Of a stretch of 64,000 nucleotides of DNA, positions 21,541-31,827 are shown piece after piece; the stretch's first letter is position 1, and each line of letters begins with the position of its first letter. Under the pieces are notes generated by a model. The model saw nothing but the letters and a program-made list of their open reading frames with translations, did no database searches and was not told the origin of the DNA. The DNA lies in contig NC_091133.1 of assembly GCF_040183065.1 (NCBI RefSeq), positions 135,578,306 through 135,642,305 on the forward strand, given 5' to 3'. This DNA comes from Periplaneta americana. Taxonomy: Eukaryota; Arthropoda; Insecta; Blattodea; Blattidae. A program made the translations under genes and the position numbers.

Positions 21541-23131
21541 CACAGTCTACTATATACAGTGACGAAGCTTAATACTTACTAAATATGCAAACATAAACAG
21601 TTGAAATTTGCATCCATAGATAGTTGCTCACCACCAGGATCGCTACTATCGCCTCATCACAGATTCTTTCCCTAGCAGACGATAAAATGTATTGTACTTT
21701 CGATATTGTGTTCTTTTGAAAAAAATTAACACCTTCCTTCCACTGTTGAAATATGAAATACATAAGGTTTATATATTATTTTCGTAAAATATATATTATA
21801 TTCTATAAACTCACCTTCCTGGATCTTTCGGAAGAAGGATAGCTCTAACCTATTTTTCTTACAATTTATAGTACTACAAACGTCTCCTTGTCCCATATTA
21901 TTATTCAAATTATTGTATTTTAGCCATTTACAATTATTACAACCGATAACTAACATTTCACAGTTTACATAGCTTTTCACAAAAATGCGAAATACGGCAC
22001 AGTCAATGCCTTTTCGACCAGGCCGTAATGTTTGTTCGGGTTTTCTATTTCAGTGTATGGAGCTCAGTGAAATATTATATTATAACTTTATTGCTTATCA
22101 TTGCTAAGCTTTATTTAGGCCTAGTGTAATTTGTCCATAAGTTCCGTTTACTTCTTGTTGAATAATATATTGCAGAAATAATTACAAAACTGTGTTATTT
22201 TAATGTGAAGAGAATTTTACATGTTAACATAATCTGTTCGCGTCAACATTTGAAGTTTAGAATGGAAGCTATTTTGATGTTCAATAAAAACGAATTTATA
22301 TTGTGATTTTAATTTAGCACATCTACCTTCCTTAATTGTAGACAGAAAATTTATCATACCACTCCTATGAAATTAGTGTACGTACGATTGTGTTACTTCG
22401 TCTCTTAGGTAGTAGATAAATACAATAATTCAGTACTCAAGTAGTATTAAAATACAGACAAATAGAATGTGACGGGTGTCATACATGACATTATGTTTAA
22501 TTATAATGCATAATTGCGAATATATGAATATAAGTTAAATATAGTAAACATAACATATAATATCCATATGACATAACATATGTAGTGACAGGGCATTGGA
22601 GATCACTAAAATTAGACAGAAAGGGGCAAGTGGTACAGTAAACATAACCTATAATTTCAACATATCTAAATATTCGTGCGGTGCAACTGAAAATTAATGA
22701 ATCGTGCATAAATGAATGTACAAGAATTTCGCAATATTTAATCGAAATAAAGACAGGTATTACACATACGAACAACGTAATTTTCACACCAAAAATAATA
22801 TTACACCTTAACTCGCAAGGAATTATGTCTGAAGTGTCCCCTAATCATTGTTTTAAATTTTAGTAATGCAATTACACTACATTTTAGAGAAATATATGTT
22901 ACTCTTTATGCATTCCAATTAATTTATATGATTGAAACGCCGCCCTTCGTGATCGGGTTAAGCGAGTCACATGGCCTGCCTTACGGCCTGTATTAGATCA
23001 CGATGGCAGTGACACAGTGTATTGTTCCTAGTACTCACAGCGCTCCAAGCGGCTAGCAACTATCTCGAGAATTGCAACTCGTTGGCAAAAACTCACCCCA
23101 AGCTTCGTGACTGTATATAGTAGACTGTGCT
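21541..23131. mobile_element. Long-TIR DNA transposon, non-autonomous
   Basis: Ends match as inverted repeats: CACAGTCTACTATATACAGT at 21541 and its reverse complement ending at 23131. The match continues over ACGAAGCTT for about 30 bp. CTCAAG occurs at both outer flanks and may be the core of the target duplication. No transposase frame was recognised in 1.6 kb. Superfamily unknown. Confidence 0.65.
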
Positions 23132-23170
23132 CAAGCACTGAGTTACTGTAGTATGAAGACTTGACGGTCT

Positions 23171-24135
23171 AGGCCCGATTGTATAAACCATTTAATCTTA
23201 GATCAGAGGTTAAATTGATCCTTGTTTCAGCTGAACTTGGAATTTTGTGTTGTATAAAGTCTAATCTGAGATTAATTTGTCTCAAACTAAAGTCAACTTT
23301 GACTGAAGAAATTTCTCCGATTAAGTTAGATGATCCAAGTTCAGTTATTTCTTTTCTGTTTGAAATATACGAGTGACAGATTGTGCAAATAAAATATCCA
23401 TTATTATTAATATTAATAGATATGATAGGTACATTTATATATATTTCTTTCAATTTCTTGCCTTAATACACAAACATTCTTATATTTTATAAGACTCTAT
23501 CGTGTTCAGCAGTATCAAATAACATAACCTATAATTATATTATGTTTATAACAACCATTAATTATTAACGGATATGATAGGTACATTCATAAATTTTCAA
23601 TTAACTGTATTACTAAACGAAAATTGTCGTTTTATAAAGCTTTATTATGTTTAGCAGTATCAAATACCATAACATGATAACAACTCGGAGAACAGCCAAC
23701 CTTCTTCTTATTGTCCGCCATTATTTACATTGCACAAAAAATCAGTGTCTCCAACAGAGTGTACGGAAAATCGCCAAAAAGTAGTTGTAAAGTCGCTAGA
23801 TTTCTCATTATCGACAAAGAAAGATTAAATTTTGTCACTATGGGGTGCTAAAAAGGTCGCTAAATTCCTATTTAAGCAATATAAAAGTTAAAAGAAATTG
23901 TTATTGAAAAAGAGTTAAAGTCGCTGGATTGGCAACACTGAACAAACCTGTCCGCGCATCACCTGTTTATGCGATGTTGCCAAATCCTTTTCACGTGAAC
24001 TTAGATTGCATTTGAACCAAGGTAATTTGATCGCAGGAAAGTTTTATACAATAGAAGAAGTGTCTGAACTCGGTTCACTTTTCGATCTTCGATCAAAGTT
24101 GATCTTTAGTCAGGGAGTTTTATACAATTGGGCCT
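23171..24135. mobile_element. PIF/Harbinger-like non-autonomous element (tentative)
   Basis: Ends read AGGCCCGATTGTATAAA and, inverted, AGGCCCAATTGTATAAA. Subterminal regions are rich in GATC-containing motifs (TTAGATCAGAGG, CGATCTTCGATCAAAG, TGATCTTTAG). An internal block, ATATGATAGGTACATT, is repeated about 166 bp apart (23418 and 23574). No transposase is present and the target duplication is unclear. The superfamily is a guess from the end sequence. Confidence 0.55.
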
Positions 24136-24775
24136 CAGCAATTAAAGCAAGGCTTTGTTGTGTGAGCTAGTTGGAGTAGTCTCGAGACTTCAATGTCAAT
24201 TATTTCCGCTGGTGTGACTGAAATCCTGCATCCCCGATGCGGGGGTGTCATTCCAGCACTGCACATTGGAAAGAAATCTTTAAAGGAAGATTAGAAAAGA
24301 GTGAGTGTGGCATTCCGTCACATGGTCTCCAACAAGTTGCACACGCGCCACCCACATTATTCCCAATCAATACCTTGCGACTCCAGCCAGCTTCTGACAA
24401 TGTGAATCACACGCCGCCTTGATTAATGACCCTGCTACCCCCCTTATAAGCCCACAACTAACCCCAGTGTGCTCACCCCTTGTATATGCCGCTTTAATAT
24501 GAAGCTCCTGTCTTGATAAATCACAACTACTTTCATTATCTTGGCTCTCTCGCCTTCAATCAATCTATCAACACTCATTCAACATTACCACAATGCTCGA
24601 TTTGTAAAGAGTTGGGCAGCAGCTACATCAACTGGGTTCAACTCTCGACAAGGACATGGTACTTCCCCCTTCTCATAATTCTGTCCTAACTTCTCCCCCT
24701 CCAGCTCGTCTACTGTAAAAGGGTGAAGCTGTAAGGGACGAAACACCCGTGTGAACGTTTAATTATCTCAAATTC
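24136..24775. other. Unassigned spacer
   Basis: Moderately GC-rich compared with neighbours. The 61-residue frame at 24237-24422 has no recognisable domain. Confidence 0.3.
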
Positions 24776-24937
24776 AAATTTCAAATTTTCAAATTTATTT
24801 ACAATTTACATTTGAATTGAATACATATGAATAGATACCCGAAATGAGCATAATGCTCGTGCTCGGGTACAGTCCAGTAGTCGACATAAATTTTACAGAG
24901 ATCAAATAATAATGCTGATGATATAAATAATAGCAAC

Positions 24938-24974
<37 letters not shown>

Positions 24975-25018
24975 TAATCGTGATAGAAATGATACAAAGA
25001 TTGTAATACAAAATAATC

Positions 25019-25056
<38 letters not shown>

Positions 25057-25115
25057 GTGATAAAAAATATATTTACAATAATCAAATAAATACTAAGACG
25101 GATTAAAATAAAATA
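24776..25115 (-). mobile_element. LINE 3' UTR with hairpin and AAT arrays
   Basis: A stem of TACCCGA (24836-24842) and TCGGGTA (24863-24869) encloses GAGCATAATGCTC, itself a small palindrome. It is followed upstream on the minus strand by (AAT)n arrays at 24935-24972 and 25023-25056. Architecture and orientation match the other LINE 3' ends here. No coding sequence is retained. Confidence 0.5.
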
Positions 25116-25685
25116 TAAAACCACTAGTGAGAGTTAACACAACTTAAATAAGCATATAATAACCGGAAAAAAATGCCAAACTCGAAAATCAACAGAAAAG
25201 TTCATTGTATCGCAGACGACAGCAACCGCCGTATTGACATTGTGTTGTGCATTAATGGTAGTAGTGGGGAGCTGAAAGTCTACGTAACTGCCGTTCTCTT
25301 CGAATGTTCTCGTAAAATCATGGGAAGTTAATGCTGAAAAAACAAAATGTCTACGAGTCAAACTGTTCATTATTACCAGGATAAATATAAATAATACTGA
25401 AATATATTAATCGAGTTTCAGTTATAGATCCCTCCTTTTGTGCAAGAGGTATCATATCAAAATATTTTATGAATGGCGGGGAAAATATAATTTCAATAAC
25501 TTTCTAATGACAAGATATAGTGACAAGTACAATCAAGTGTATCTGTGGCGATGCTAAGGAATCATTTATTGGAGATATACACTGTTATTAATTAAGAAAA
25601 TGATCTATTTATATGTATTACAATGTTTTATCTTATAGGGTACATGCATCAGATAAATACAATAAATATTAGTAACATATAATGC
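25116..25685. other. Unassigned spacer
   Basis: A 78-residue minus-strand frame (25134-25370) is not recognisable. Nothing else is supported. Confidence 0.3.
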
Positions 25686-25960
25686 TAGTAACACTTAAAA
25701 TAATAATGAAATTTATCAAATATCATACAAACATTTTCACTTTATTTTTAAACTTAAGAATGTGTAAATTGGTTAGGTCTGGATTATTTTTCAATACTGA
25801 ATTGTATAGTCTTCGTCCAGTCGGGTGAAGAAAAACGTTTCGAAATAAAAGGTAAAATGTAAGCATATTAATTCAAGTGGAGCATGTAGATCTTCTCGAC
25901 TCTTAAAATGTATTGCCCGAAAACTTTCTAATTGAGGCAAAACATCACTTGATGATAACG
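25686..25960 (-). mobile_element. LINE C-terminal fragment
   Basis: Minus-strand translation gives VFLHPTGRRLYNSVLKNN followed by PDLTNLHILKFKNKVKMF, the R-L-Y-N block and basic tail that end CR1/Jockey-type ORF2 proteins. Upstream frames are broken. Confidence 0.65.
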
Positions 25961-26243
25961 AATGCGCCACAGTCCCTGCTATGTAAGATCTTCTACTGCA
26001 AAATAAGTAGGGCTAATCTTCTACTCGTATATAGTCTACATAAAATATAATTGTAAGCATTTCGCAGAATATTTTTTCTCTCCTGTTCACGCGACATTTA
26101 AATAACTCCGTCATTTCAATACAATTACGTTAAGCATGTAGCTAAAAAAAAAGGAAAGAAGATTCTCGAAGTGGTACAGGAACTACAGAGAGCTGCAAAG
26201 AACTGTACCTCACGAAGGCGAATGTGCTAGTGCAACTCTGAAT

Positions 26244-26626
26244 GTCCATTCACAATGAAAATTAATCATAAACGTAACATAAACACAGAAGTTTGAGGCC
26301 AGGCTACCCAATGGGATCATTCACAATGATTCACATAAACACTGACATTAACATTACCGTTAGATGTTAACATGAAAGTCTGCAAACTACAAACTTTTAT
26401 GCTTATGCTTACGTGATTTGGAAACAGAACACAATCGTGGAGAGCTGAAGTATACGACAGAATATTAGGAAATGATGTTATGTTTCCATGGTTACCAAGT
26501 AGGCCTACCTCTGCGGTTATGTTTATGGTTTATGTTTCCACCGGGAATAATGGTACGACTTTTTGTTTTACGTTTACATTCTTAAATTAAGGCTTACGTT
26601 ATGTTTAATTTTCATTGTGGATGGGC
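26244..26626. mobile_element. MITE with about 35-bp imperfect TIRs
   Basis: GTCCATTCACAATGAAAATT at 26244 pairs with the inverted GCCCATCCACAATGAAAATT ending at 26626. Both continue into AA-CATAA-CGTAA. The interior carries further AACATTAACATTA-type sequence and no coding signal. A target duplication was not identified. Confidence 0.7.
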
Positions 26627-26795
26627 TTTAAGATAATGCAGACTTTTATCAAATGCCACCTTCTTCATCCCTGCAACATACCGTGAGTCTGGACTGTGTG
26701 TTGCCGTGACCACCACTGCGCGTATTAATAGTCTGTCTACCAGAATTATTTCACCAAAACTGCAGGCGATATTGCAAAACTCTTCTCAATTTTCA

Positions 26796-27412
26796 GCTGA
26801 CAAGCAAACATTCTGATGGGGGCAGATAAGAAAGTTAAATGTTTTCTTTCATCATGTTAATAATGTCAAAATAAGTGCTTGTACAAATTTTAGCCACTCG
26901 ACCGCAATTACGAGGCCGTCCAGAAAGTGATTTTCCCTGGAGCTGTTTATAGAAAAAAACACAATTGCATGGAAATATTTATTGAAACAGATACAACAAT
27001 TGTTGCACTATTTGTCAACATATCCCCCACTGGAATTGAGACATTTGTCATACCATGGGATCAATTTTTGTATCGTAGTAGTCAGCCGCCTCAGATCGGA
27101 ACCAGCGTTTGACTGCGTCTGCACCTCTCTCTGTCGATCCCATGATATGAGAAATGTCTCAATTCCGATGGAAAATATATTTAAAAATAGCTAAAAAAAT
27201 TGCTGTGTCTGTTCCAATAAATTTGTCCAATGAAATTGTTTTTTTTTTTGTTGTTAATGGCCACTGGCGAACTTATTTTTTACGACCCTCGTAATTGCGG
27301 TCGAGTGGTCAAAATTTGTATAAATACTTCTTTTGACATTATTAACATGGTGGAAGAAAAAAATTCAATTTTTTTTTTATCTACCCTCATCAGAACGTTT
27401 GCTTGTTAGAGC
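26796..27412. mobile_element. Palindromic element interrupted at its centre by mariner
   Basis: The left arm (26796-26908) and right arm (27294-27412) are imperfect inverted repeats of about 115 bp: AGCTGACAAGCAAAC at the outside, ATGTTAATAATGTCAAAA in the middle and CCACTCGACCGCAAT at the inner edge. Joined at TA they would form one continuous palindrome. A mariner relic occupies that central TA. The palindrome could be a hairpin-type MITE, but its outer limits and own target duplication are unclear. Confidence 0.65.
26911..27291 (-). mobile_element. mariner relic
   Basis: Imperfect TIRs (CGAGGCCGTCCAGAAAGTG and, inverted, CGAGGGTCGTAAAAAATAAG) are flanked by TA at 26909-26910 and 27292-27293. 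Minus-strand translation gives RWFRSEAADYYDT-like residues (FRSEAADYYDTK and DPMV) and QMSQFQWGIC, the C-terminal end of a mariner transposase. Only about 380 bp of an expected 1.3 kb remain, so most of the gene is deleted. Confidence 0.7.
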
Positions 27413-27488
27413 AATAAAAGAAATTAAAATAATGCATTTTTAGTCAGGTGAAAATTTCCGTCTTCTGTAGGAAATTACTTAATTCAGT

Positions 27489-27740
27489 GAAACAGTTATA
27501 TTACCGGTTGTTCTGTGCAGCTTGGAGAGAGAATAGAGGTTTTGAATAAGGTGCTTGGGAAAATATTTGGGCTAAGAAGGATGAAGTTATATGAGAATGG
27601 AGAAAGTTACACAACACAGAAATGCATGCATTGTATTCTCCACCTAACATAATTAGGAATATTAAATCCACACGTTTGAGATAGGTAGGGCATGTAGAAG
27701 GTATGGATGAATCCAGAAATGCGTACAGAGCATAGATGGT
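27489..27740 (+). mobile_element. RTE-type LINE fragment
   Basis: Begins TATATTACCGGTTGTTCTGT (ILPVVL), continues NKVLGKIFG, MHALYSPPNIIRNIK-like sequence and MDESRNAYRA, then loses similarity before the usual 3' end. At least three frame-breaking changes are visible. Confidence 0.75.
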
Positions 27741-28054
27741 TAGGTGGGCAGGAATCAGGCTGGCTCTGGGCTAGGTGGGTGAGCACTGGGCAGTTGTTGC
27801 TCGTAATATGAGACAAGAGGAGTTCAGTGGCGGTCACTCAGTCGCTGGTTCTTAACCCGGGGTTTATGGACTCCTTGCAGATTCATGGATGGGCTTCAGG
27901 GGATTCGTGAAGTCACATAAAAATTATCATGTATATTCACTGTATTATTTTAACTTGAAAAGCAGAAGTGTATGTAAACATTTTTATAACTTTTTTATAT
28001 TTTTCTAGAGAGAGGGTCCATAGCTTTCACCAGATTTTAAAAGGGACCCTTGAC
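27741..28054. other. Unassigned spacer
   Basis: No recognisable element. A 76-residue minus-strand frame overlaps the RTE edge only. Confidence 0.3.
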
Positions 28055-28338
28055 TCACATTCATTCATTCATTCATTTTATTCCATAGATCTTACATGAG
28101 CAATGAAGCTTTAAGATGTGGAACAAGTTAAAATTTTACAATATTACAATTACAATTTTTACAAATTTTTATAGTTTTACAATTTAGTAATTTTCTACAA
28201 TTTTATGCAATTTTTTACAATATTTTGGCGAGATGTAGTGATATATTATTTTAATGTACCGAAGTACATATGATATTTCCATGCAGATATTCTGCGTCAT
28301 CATACGATGAAAGAGTAATGGAACGGAGAAAAATTCTC

Positions 28339-28409
28339 TCCGGCGCCGGGATTTGAACCCGGGTTTTCAGCTCTGCGTGCTGATGCTTTATCCACTAAGC
28401 CACACCGGA
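28339..28409 (-). ncRNA. tRNA-like sequence, full cloverleaf, in SINE arm
   Basis: On the minus strand, 71 nt fold as a cloverleaf: acceptor TCCGGTG with CGCCGGA, D arm GCTT/AAGC, anticodon stem TCAGC/GCTGA, 4-nt variable region, T arm CCGGG TTCAAAT CCCGG. The loop ACGCAGA puts GCA in the anticodon position, but base 33 is C rather than the near-universal T. Together with its place in a mobile fold-back, this argues for a tRNA-derived SINE head rather than a working tRNA gene. Confidence 0.55.
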
Positions 28410-28500
28410 CATCTATGACGTAGTGCAGAGGGCGGCCACTAGAGGGAACCCAAGAGTTGGAGCTTAATCTGAGACGATTCTGTCCGACGCCGGGGTTGTA

Positions 28501-28571
28501 TCCGGTATGGCTTAGTGGATAAAGCATCAGCACGTAGAGCTGAAAACCCGGGTTCAAATCCCGGCGCCAGA
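28501..28571 (+). ncRNA. Second tRNA-like arm, acceptor stem decayed
   Basis: Nearly identical to 28339-28409 in opposite orientation, with loop ACGTAGA and acceptor ends TCCGGTA and CGCCAGA, which leave two mismatches. T and anticodon stems are intact. Confidence 0.55.
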
Positions 28572-28850
28572 GAGAATTTTTCTCCGTTCCATTACTCTTT
28601 CATCGTGAGATGTAGTGAGATGAAGTGAGGTCCGAGGATTCGCCAAAATATTACCCGGCATTTGCCTTTTGGTTTGGGGAAAACCTCGGAAAAACCCAAC
28701 CAAGAAATCAAATCAAAGGGGGGTAATCTAATCAAAGGGGTTGATACCAAGGACTCGCCATAGACCATCCGGCTTCAGTCCTACGGCACGGTATAGATAT
28801 ACTCCTGAATTAATAGTCGTGTTATTTTACCAAAATGGAACTGTCTCCGA

Positions 28851-29525
28851 ACACGAGTTTCGCTCTATCGGGATACTTGTATATAACGTTATGTTAAAAA
28901 TTGAATGAATGAATGAATGAATGAATGAATGAACAAAAACAAAATAAAATGAGTGAATGAGTAAATAAATAAGTTTAGTCTATTATTAAAAGCCAGGTAT
29001 TATATTTGGTTATCATCACGCGTTGCTTCCGCGGATATCACGAACTCTATTTGCAGTATCATAATAATTCCTCTTGTGCTTCGAAAGTATACATGACAGA
29101 AACGACGAACAAAAAAGGGCGTAAAGTAAGAAGGAAAGAAATAACAAGAAAGAAATGAGAGAGATTGAAAAGATAGATGTGTGAGACAGTCAAAAGAAAC
29201 CAGCTGAGAATCAAGTAAACTAATATGAAATGTCGGCAAAGAGCAGAGGGGGCTAAGATAAATTGGGAAGGATGCAACTCTCGTGGCAAGACGCAGTAAT
29301 GACATGGAACTGCTAGAACTGTGTTTGTTGCTCTGCTAATTCCTCTGTGAATTCTCTTCCAAGTACTTTCTCTCGTTTTCTGTTGGCTCCGCGTCTTTTC
29401 CAAGCTCACACTCTAGAATGCGTCAAGTCGAGTTTGAAACATGAAATAAAGAATTCCAGTCTCTCAAATGTTCTTTTAAACCTTGGAACAATCCCGTAGT
29501 AGAATGCTCAATACTTCACGAATAA
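28851..29525. other. Unassigned spacer
   Basis: Contains a (GAAT)n tract at 28907-28931. Overlapping minus-strand frames at 29000-29409 are unrecognised. Confidence 0.35.
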
Positions 29526-29815
29526 AGGCTAATTCACACGGGGATAGTTTACAGGAATCAAGTGCTTGGAGCAAGTAGACTTTCCTTCAACTTTCCCTTT
29601 GTGATATGGTCGAGACAGTCAAGTTGTGACTTGGCGGTCAAGCAGAATTTGAGTTGACGACCCGTCAACTTTTGTGTCCACTTTCCCGTCACGTGACCAA
29701 CTTGACTCCACCACTTCCCGCGTGTGAATGCTAACTTGTAGCAACTTGGCAAGTAGAAAGTTGGTAGTTTTAGGCCTATTGTCGTAGTAAATTAATATGT
29801 AATGAGCGCCCCTAA

Positions 29816-30010
29816 GTGGAATTCCAACGATATCATAAAGTGTATGAGAAATATGAACTTCTATGGAATATGCGTGACAAAGAATACCTCAATAAAAACA
29901 AGCGGGAATTATTATTCCAGAAACTAGTCGGTGAATTCATGGAACAAGGTTTCGAAAACATAGACGTAGAAGTGGTTCGAAAAAGTTTAAAAACCCTTAA
30001 AACAGGACTC
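29816..30010 (+). pseudogene. MADF/Myb-SANT-like Harbinger accessory protein, N-terminus
   Basis: The frame reads YHKVYEKYELLWNMRDKEYL, then NKNKRELLFQKLVGEFM and DVEVVRKSLKTLK. The spacing of the aromatic residues (LLWNM) and helix pattern match a MADF DNA-binding domain. In Harbinger this protein helps the nuclease reach the nucleus and DNA. The true start codon is not clear (the frame opens upstream of 29816). Similarity stops near 30000 at the internal deletion. Confidence 0.65.
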
Positions 30011-30168
30011 ATTCTGAGATGTTTTCTGTATTCTGCAGGACCTTCTTCAGCTAATTCTTTCAACAAGGTATTAGATGCACCGTGCATAATTCTTCTACGA
30101 ATCCATTTCTTAATCCATGTTCTCTTTGCCTTTTTTTCAAGAATATTTTGTAATTCATACAATAACAA
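30010..30168 (-). pseudogene. HARBI1-like nuclease, N-terminus only
   Basis: Minus-strand reading contains KKAKRTWIKKWIRRR, GASNTLLKELAEEGPAEY and RKHLRMSP, the N-terminal segment preceding the DDE domain of Harbinger nucleases. It then runs into the antisense of the MADF frame. None of the DDE residues is present. Confidence 0.7.
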
Positions 30169-30631
30169 GGCGCCAATTACCTACACACTTGCTTGAATAT
30201 GTGCTGGTGGCATCTTCAGTTTCACCAAATTAAAAATGCCAGTTCACTATTGATTTTTATTAACTATAACAGAATACAAGAATTCAAACACCACTACGAA
30301 TACAACATTCAGCGCGCGCTTTTTTTCAAGCGTGGTTTCAAGTTTAATGTCTCCGTGTGATCACAAATATAGCATCAAGTTTAGAGGCTTCAAGCACTTG
30401 ACTCCTGTAAACTATCCCCGTGTGACTCGGGTTTAACTGAAACGCTGCCAGCAAGTTCGAACTTGAGAGATGAAAAGTGAGAGCGAGGCTGTAGGTGGCG
30501 AAGAAAAACAACTTGCCAGCACCGCGTTCACATTATCTTCTCCCAATATTGATAATATTCTCATTAACATTCTGAAAACCCTGGATTCGGTTGCATTTCG
30601 ATGTATGAAGACTACGAGTGAAACAGAAAAT

Positions 30632-30657
30632 TATTGTTATTATTATTATTGTTAGTA

Positions 30658-30727
<70 letters not shown>
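30632..30727. repeat. (ATT)n microsatellite
   Basis: About 30 units with minor interruptions at its left edge, forming the 3' tail of the adjacent minus-strand SINE. Confidence 0.95.
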
Positions 30728-30728
<1 letters not shown>

Positions 30729-30935
30729 TATGAAGAGAGCGTGTAACCATCTAAATGTTTTTCAGCTGCAGTAACTGTTCACAAAATGAGCCAAGAGATT
30801 ATGTTGCAGTGCTGAGTGACAGAGTTCCTAACTAACTACGAAGTCCACTGCCGTATTTATAGTTTTCAAGCCAAGATTTGAACTTGGGCTCCTGGCGTGG
30901 AAATGCAGCTCTCTAACCGGCCGACTGACAATGTT
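30728..30935 (-). mobile_element. tRNA-derived SINE
   Basis: Minus strand: A-box-like CGGTTAGAGAGCTGC and B-box-like AAGTTCAAATCTTGG (about 30871-30888) at tRNA spacing, then a non-tRNA body ending at the (AAT)n tail. The head lies just beside the TTAA-flanked element beginning at 30951. Confidence 0.65.
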
Positions 30936-30950
30936 CGCACATTTCTTTAA

Positions 30951-31658
30951 GGAGTTTGGTGCTGCTTACAGGAGTCGGAAAATTTTTGGAAATATTCAAC
31001 ATTTTTTCCTCCATTAGTGTATCTTGTACAATAATGAAAATTGGTATGTATAAAACACTGTCCTTTTGCTATATGAAAAAAATATATATTTTTACGATTT
31101 AAAATAAATTATTTATATATTTTTTTCTTTCATAATTCAAAATGTTGGCAGTTCACTGTGCAGTAATGAAGCGTTTCCCTCATAACTCAAAGACTTGTCA
31201 AATTTTTCATGTTCTCTTTCTTTTATTTCATTGCTGAAACTCATGTTTACAATATCATACTCTTTTTGAACTACATTCCTTAATAAATAATATTTTTTTT
31301 TTTATTTTGTGTAATAGAAAATATTGATATTTGACTATTTTTTAAAATGAATTTATTTTTTATCACAGTCTATCAAAGATAGAGAAGTGATCTCGCATCA
31401 TCTTGTAGATATTACATGCATAAATACACACAAAAAATTTCATCACAGATGTTGTACAGTCTTTCAGTTATGTGGGAAACACATCATTACTGCACAGTGA
31501 ACTGAATTTTGAAAAAGAAAATGTAAAAAAAAAATTTTAATCATAAAAATATTTTTTTTCATATAGCAGAAGGACATTGTTTTACACATACTAATTTTCA
31601 TTATTGTACAAGATACACTAATGGAGGAAAAAAATGAATGTAAGCTGTACCTAAGCCC
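30951..31658. mobile_element. TTAA-flanked element with TIRs of about 200 bp
   Basis: TTAA at 30947-30950 and 31659-31662 brackets the unit. Ends are GGAGTTTGGTGCTGCTTACA and, inverted, GGGCTTAGGTACAGCTTACA. Inverted similarity continues for about 200 bp through TTTTTTCCTCCATTAGTGTA, TGCTATATGAAAAAAA and CAGTTCACTGTGCAGTAATG. No coding sequence. Third TTAA-flanked element in the window. Confidence 0.8.
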
Positions 31659-31778
31659 TTAAGACAAACATTATTATCGTTGTTCCTTCATTAAGTGGCA
31701 CAGTTGAAATTGAATTTGCTCTAAAAGGGTTCTTTTTAAGTAGGTGATTATAATTCTTTAGTAATGAAATATCATTAT

Positions 31779-31779
31779 A

Positions 31780-31827
<48 letters not shown>

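Larger units (their letters stand above)
28242..28606. mobile_element. Fold-back element with tRNA-like arms and 12-bp TSD
   Basis: The insert is flanked by GAGATGTAGTGA (28230-28241 and 28607-28618), single in the homologous empty site near 5625. Inside, about 110-bp inverted arms (roughly 28300-28409 and 28501-28606) each contain a tRNA-like sequence. Outer arm sequence is GATGAAAGAGTAATGGAACG and its reverse complement. The TSD length fits LINE-mobilised SINE insertion. Confidence 0.8.
28055..28850 (-). mobile_element. LINE/SINE 3' tail (CATT-tailed family) with nested fold-back insertion
   Basis: A (CATT)n tail at 28062-28077, the stem CCATAGATCTT/AAGATGTGG and the body match 5451-5682. 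The sequence is interrupted at 28242 and resumes at 28607, then continues further than the first copy (GGGGAAAACCTCGGAAAAAC, then CCATCCGGCTTCAGTCC). Coding sequence is absent. Confidence 0.65.
29526..30433. mobile_element. Harbinger element, internally deleted
   Basis: Ends read AGGCTAATTCACACGGGG and, inverted, AACCCGAGTCACACGGGG. The inverted match continues through ATAGTTTACAGGA-TCAAGTGCTT. TAA flanks both ends (29523-29525 and 30434-30436), the 3-bp target typical of PIF/Harbinger. Inside are the starts of both genes this superfamily carries, a Myb/SANT-like (MADF) protein and a nuclease, facing each other and joined at about 30010. All of the nuclease core is gone, so it is non-autonomous at 908 bp. 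Confidence 0.85.

Noticed and set aside
28339..28409. Functional tRNA gene (Cys, GCA)
   Set aside because: The cloverleaf is complete, but base 33 is C, the sequence lies in an inverted mobile pair with its own target duplication, and the partner arm has a decayed acceptor stem.
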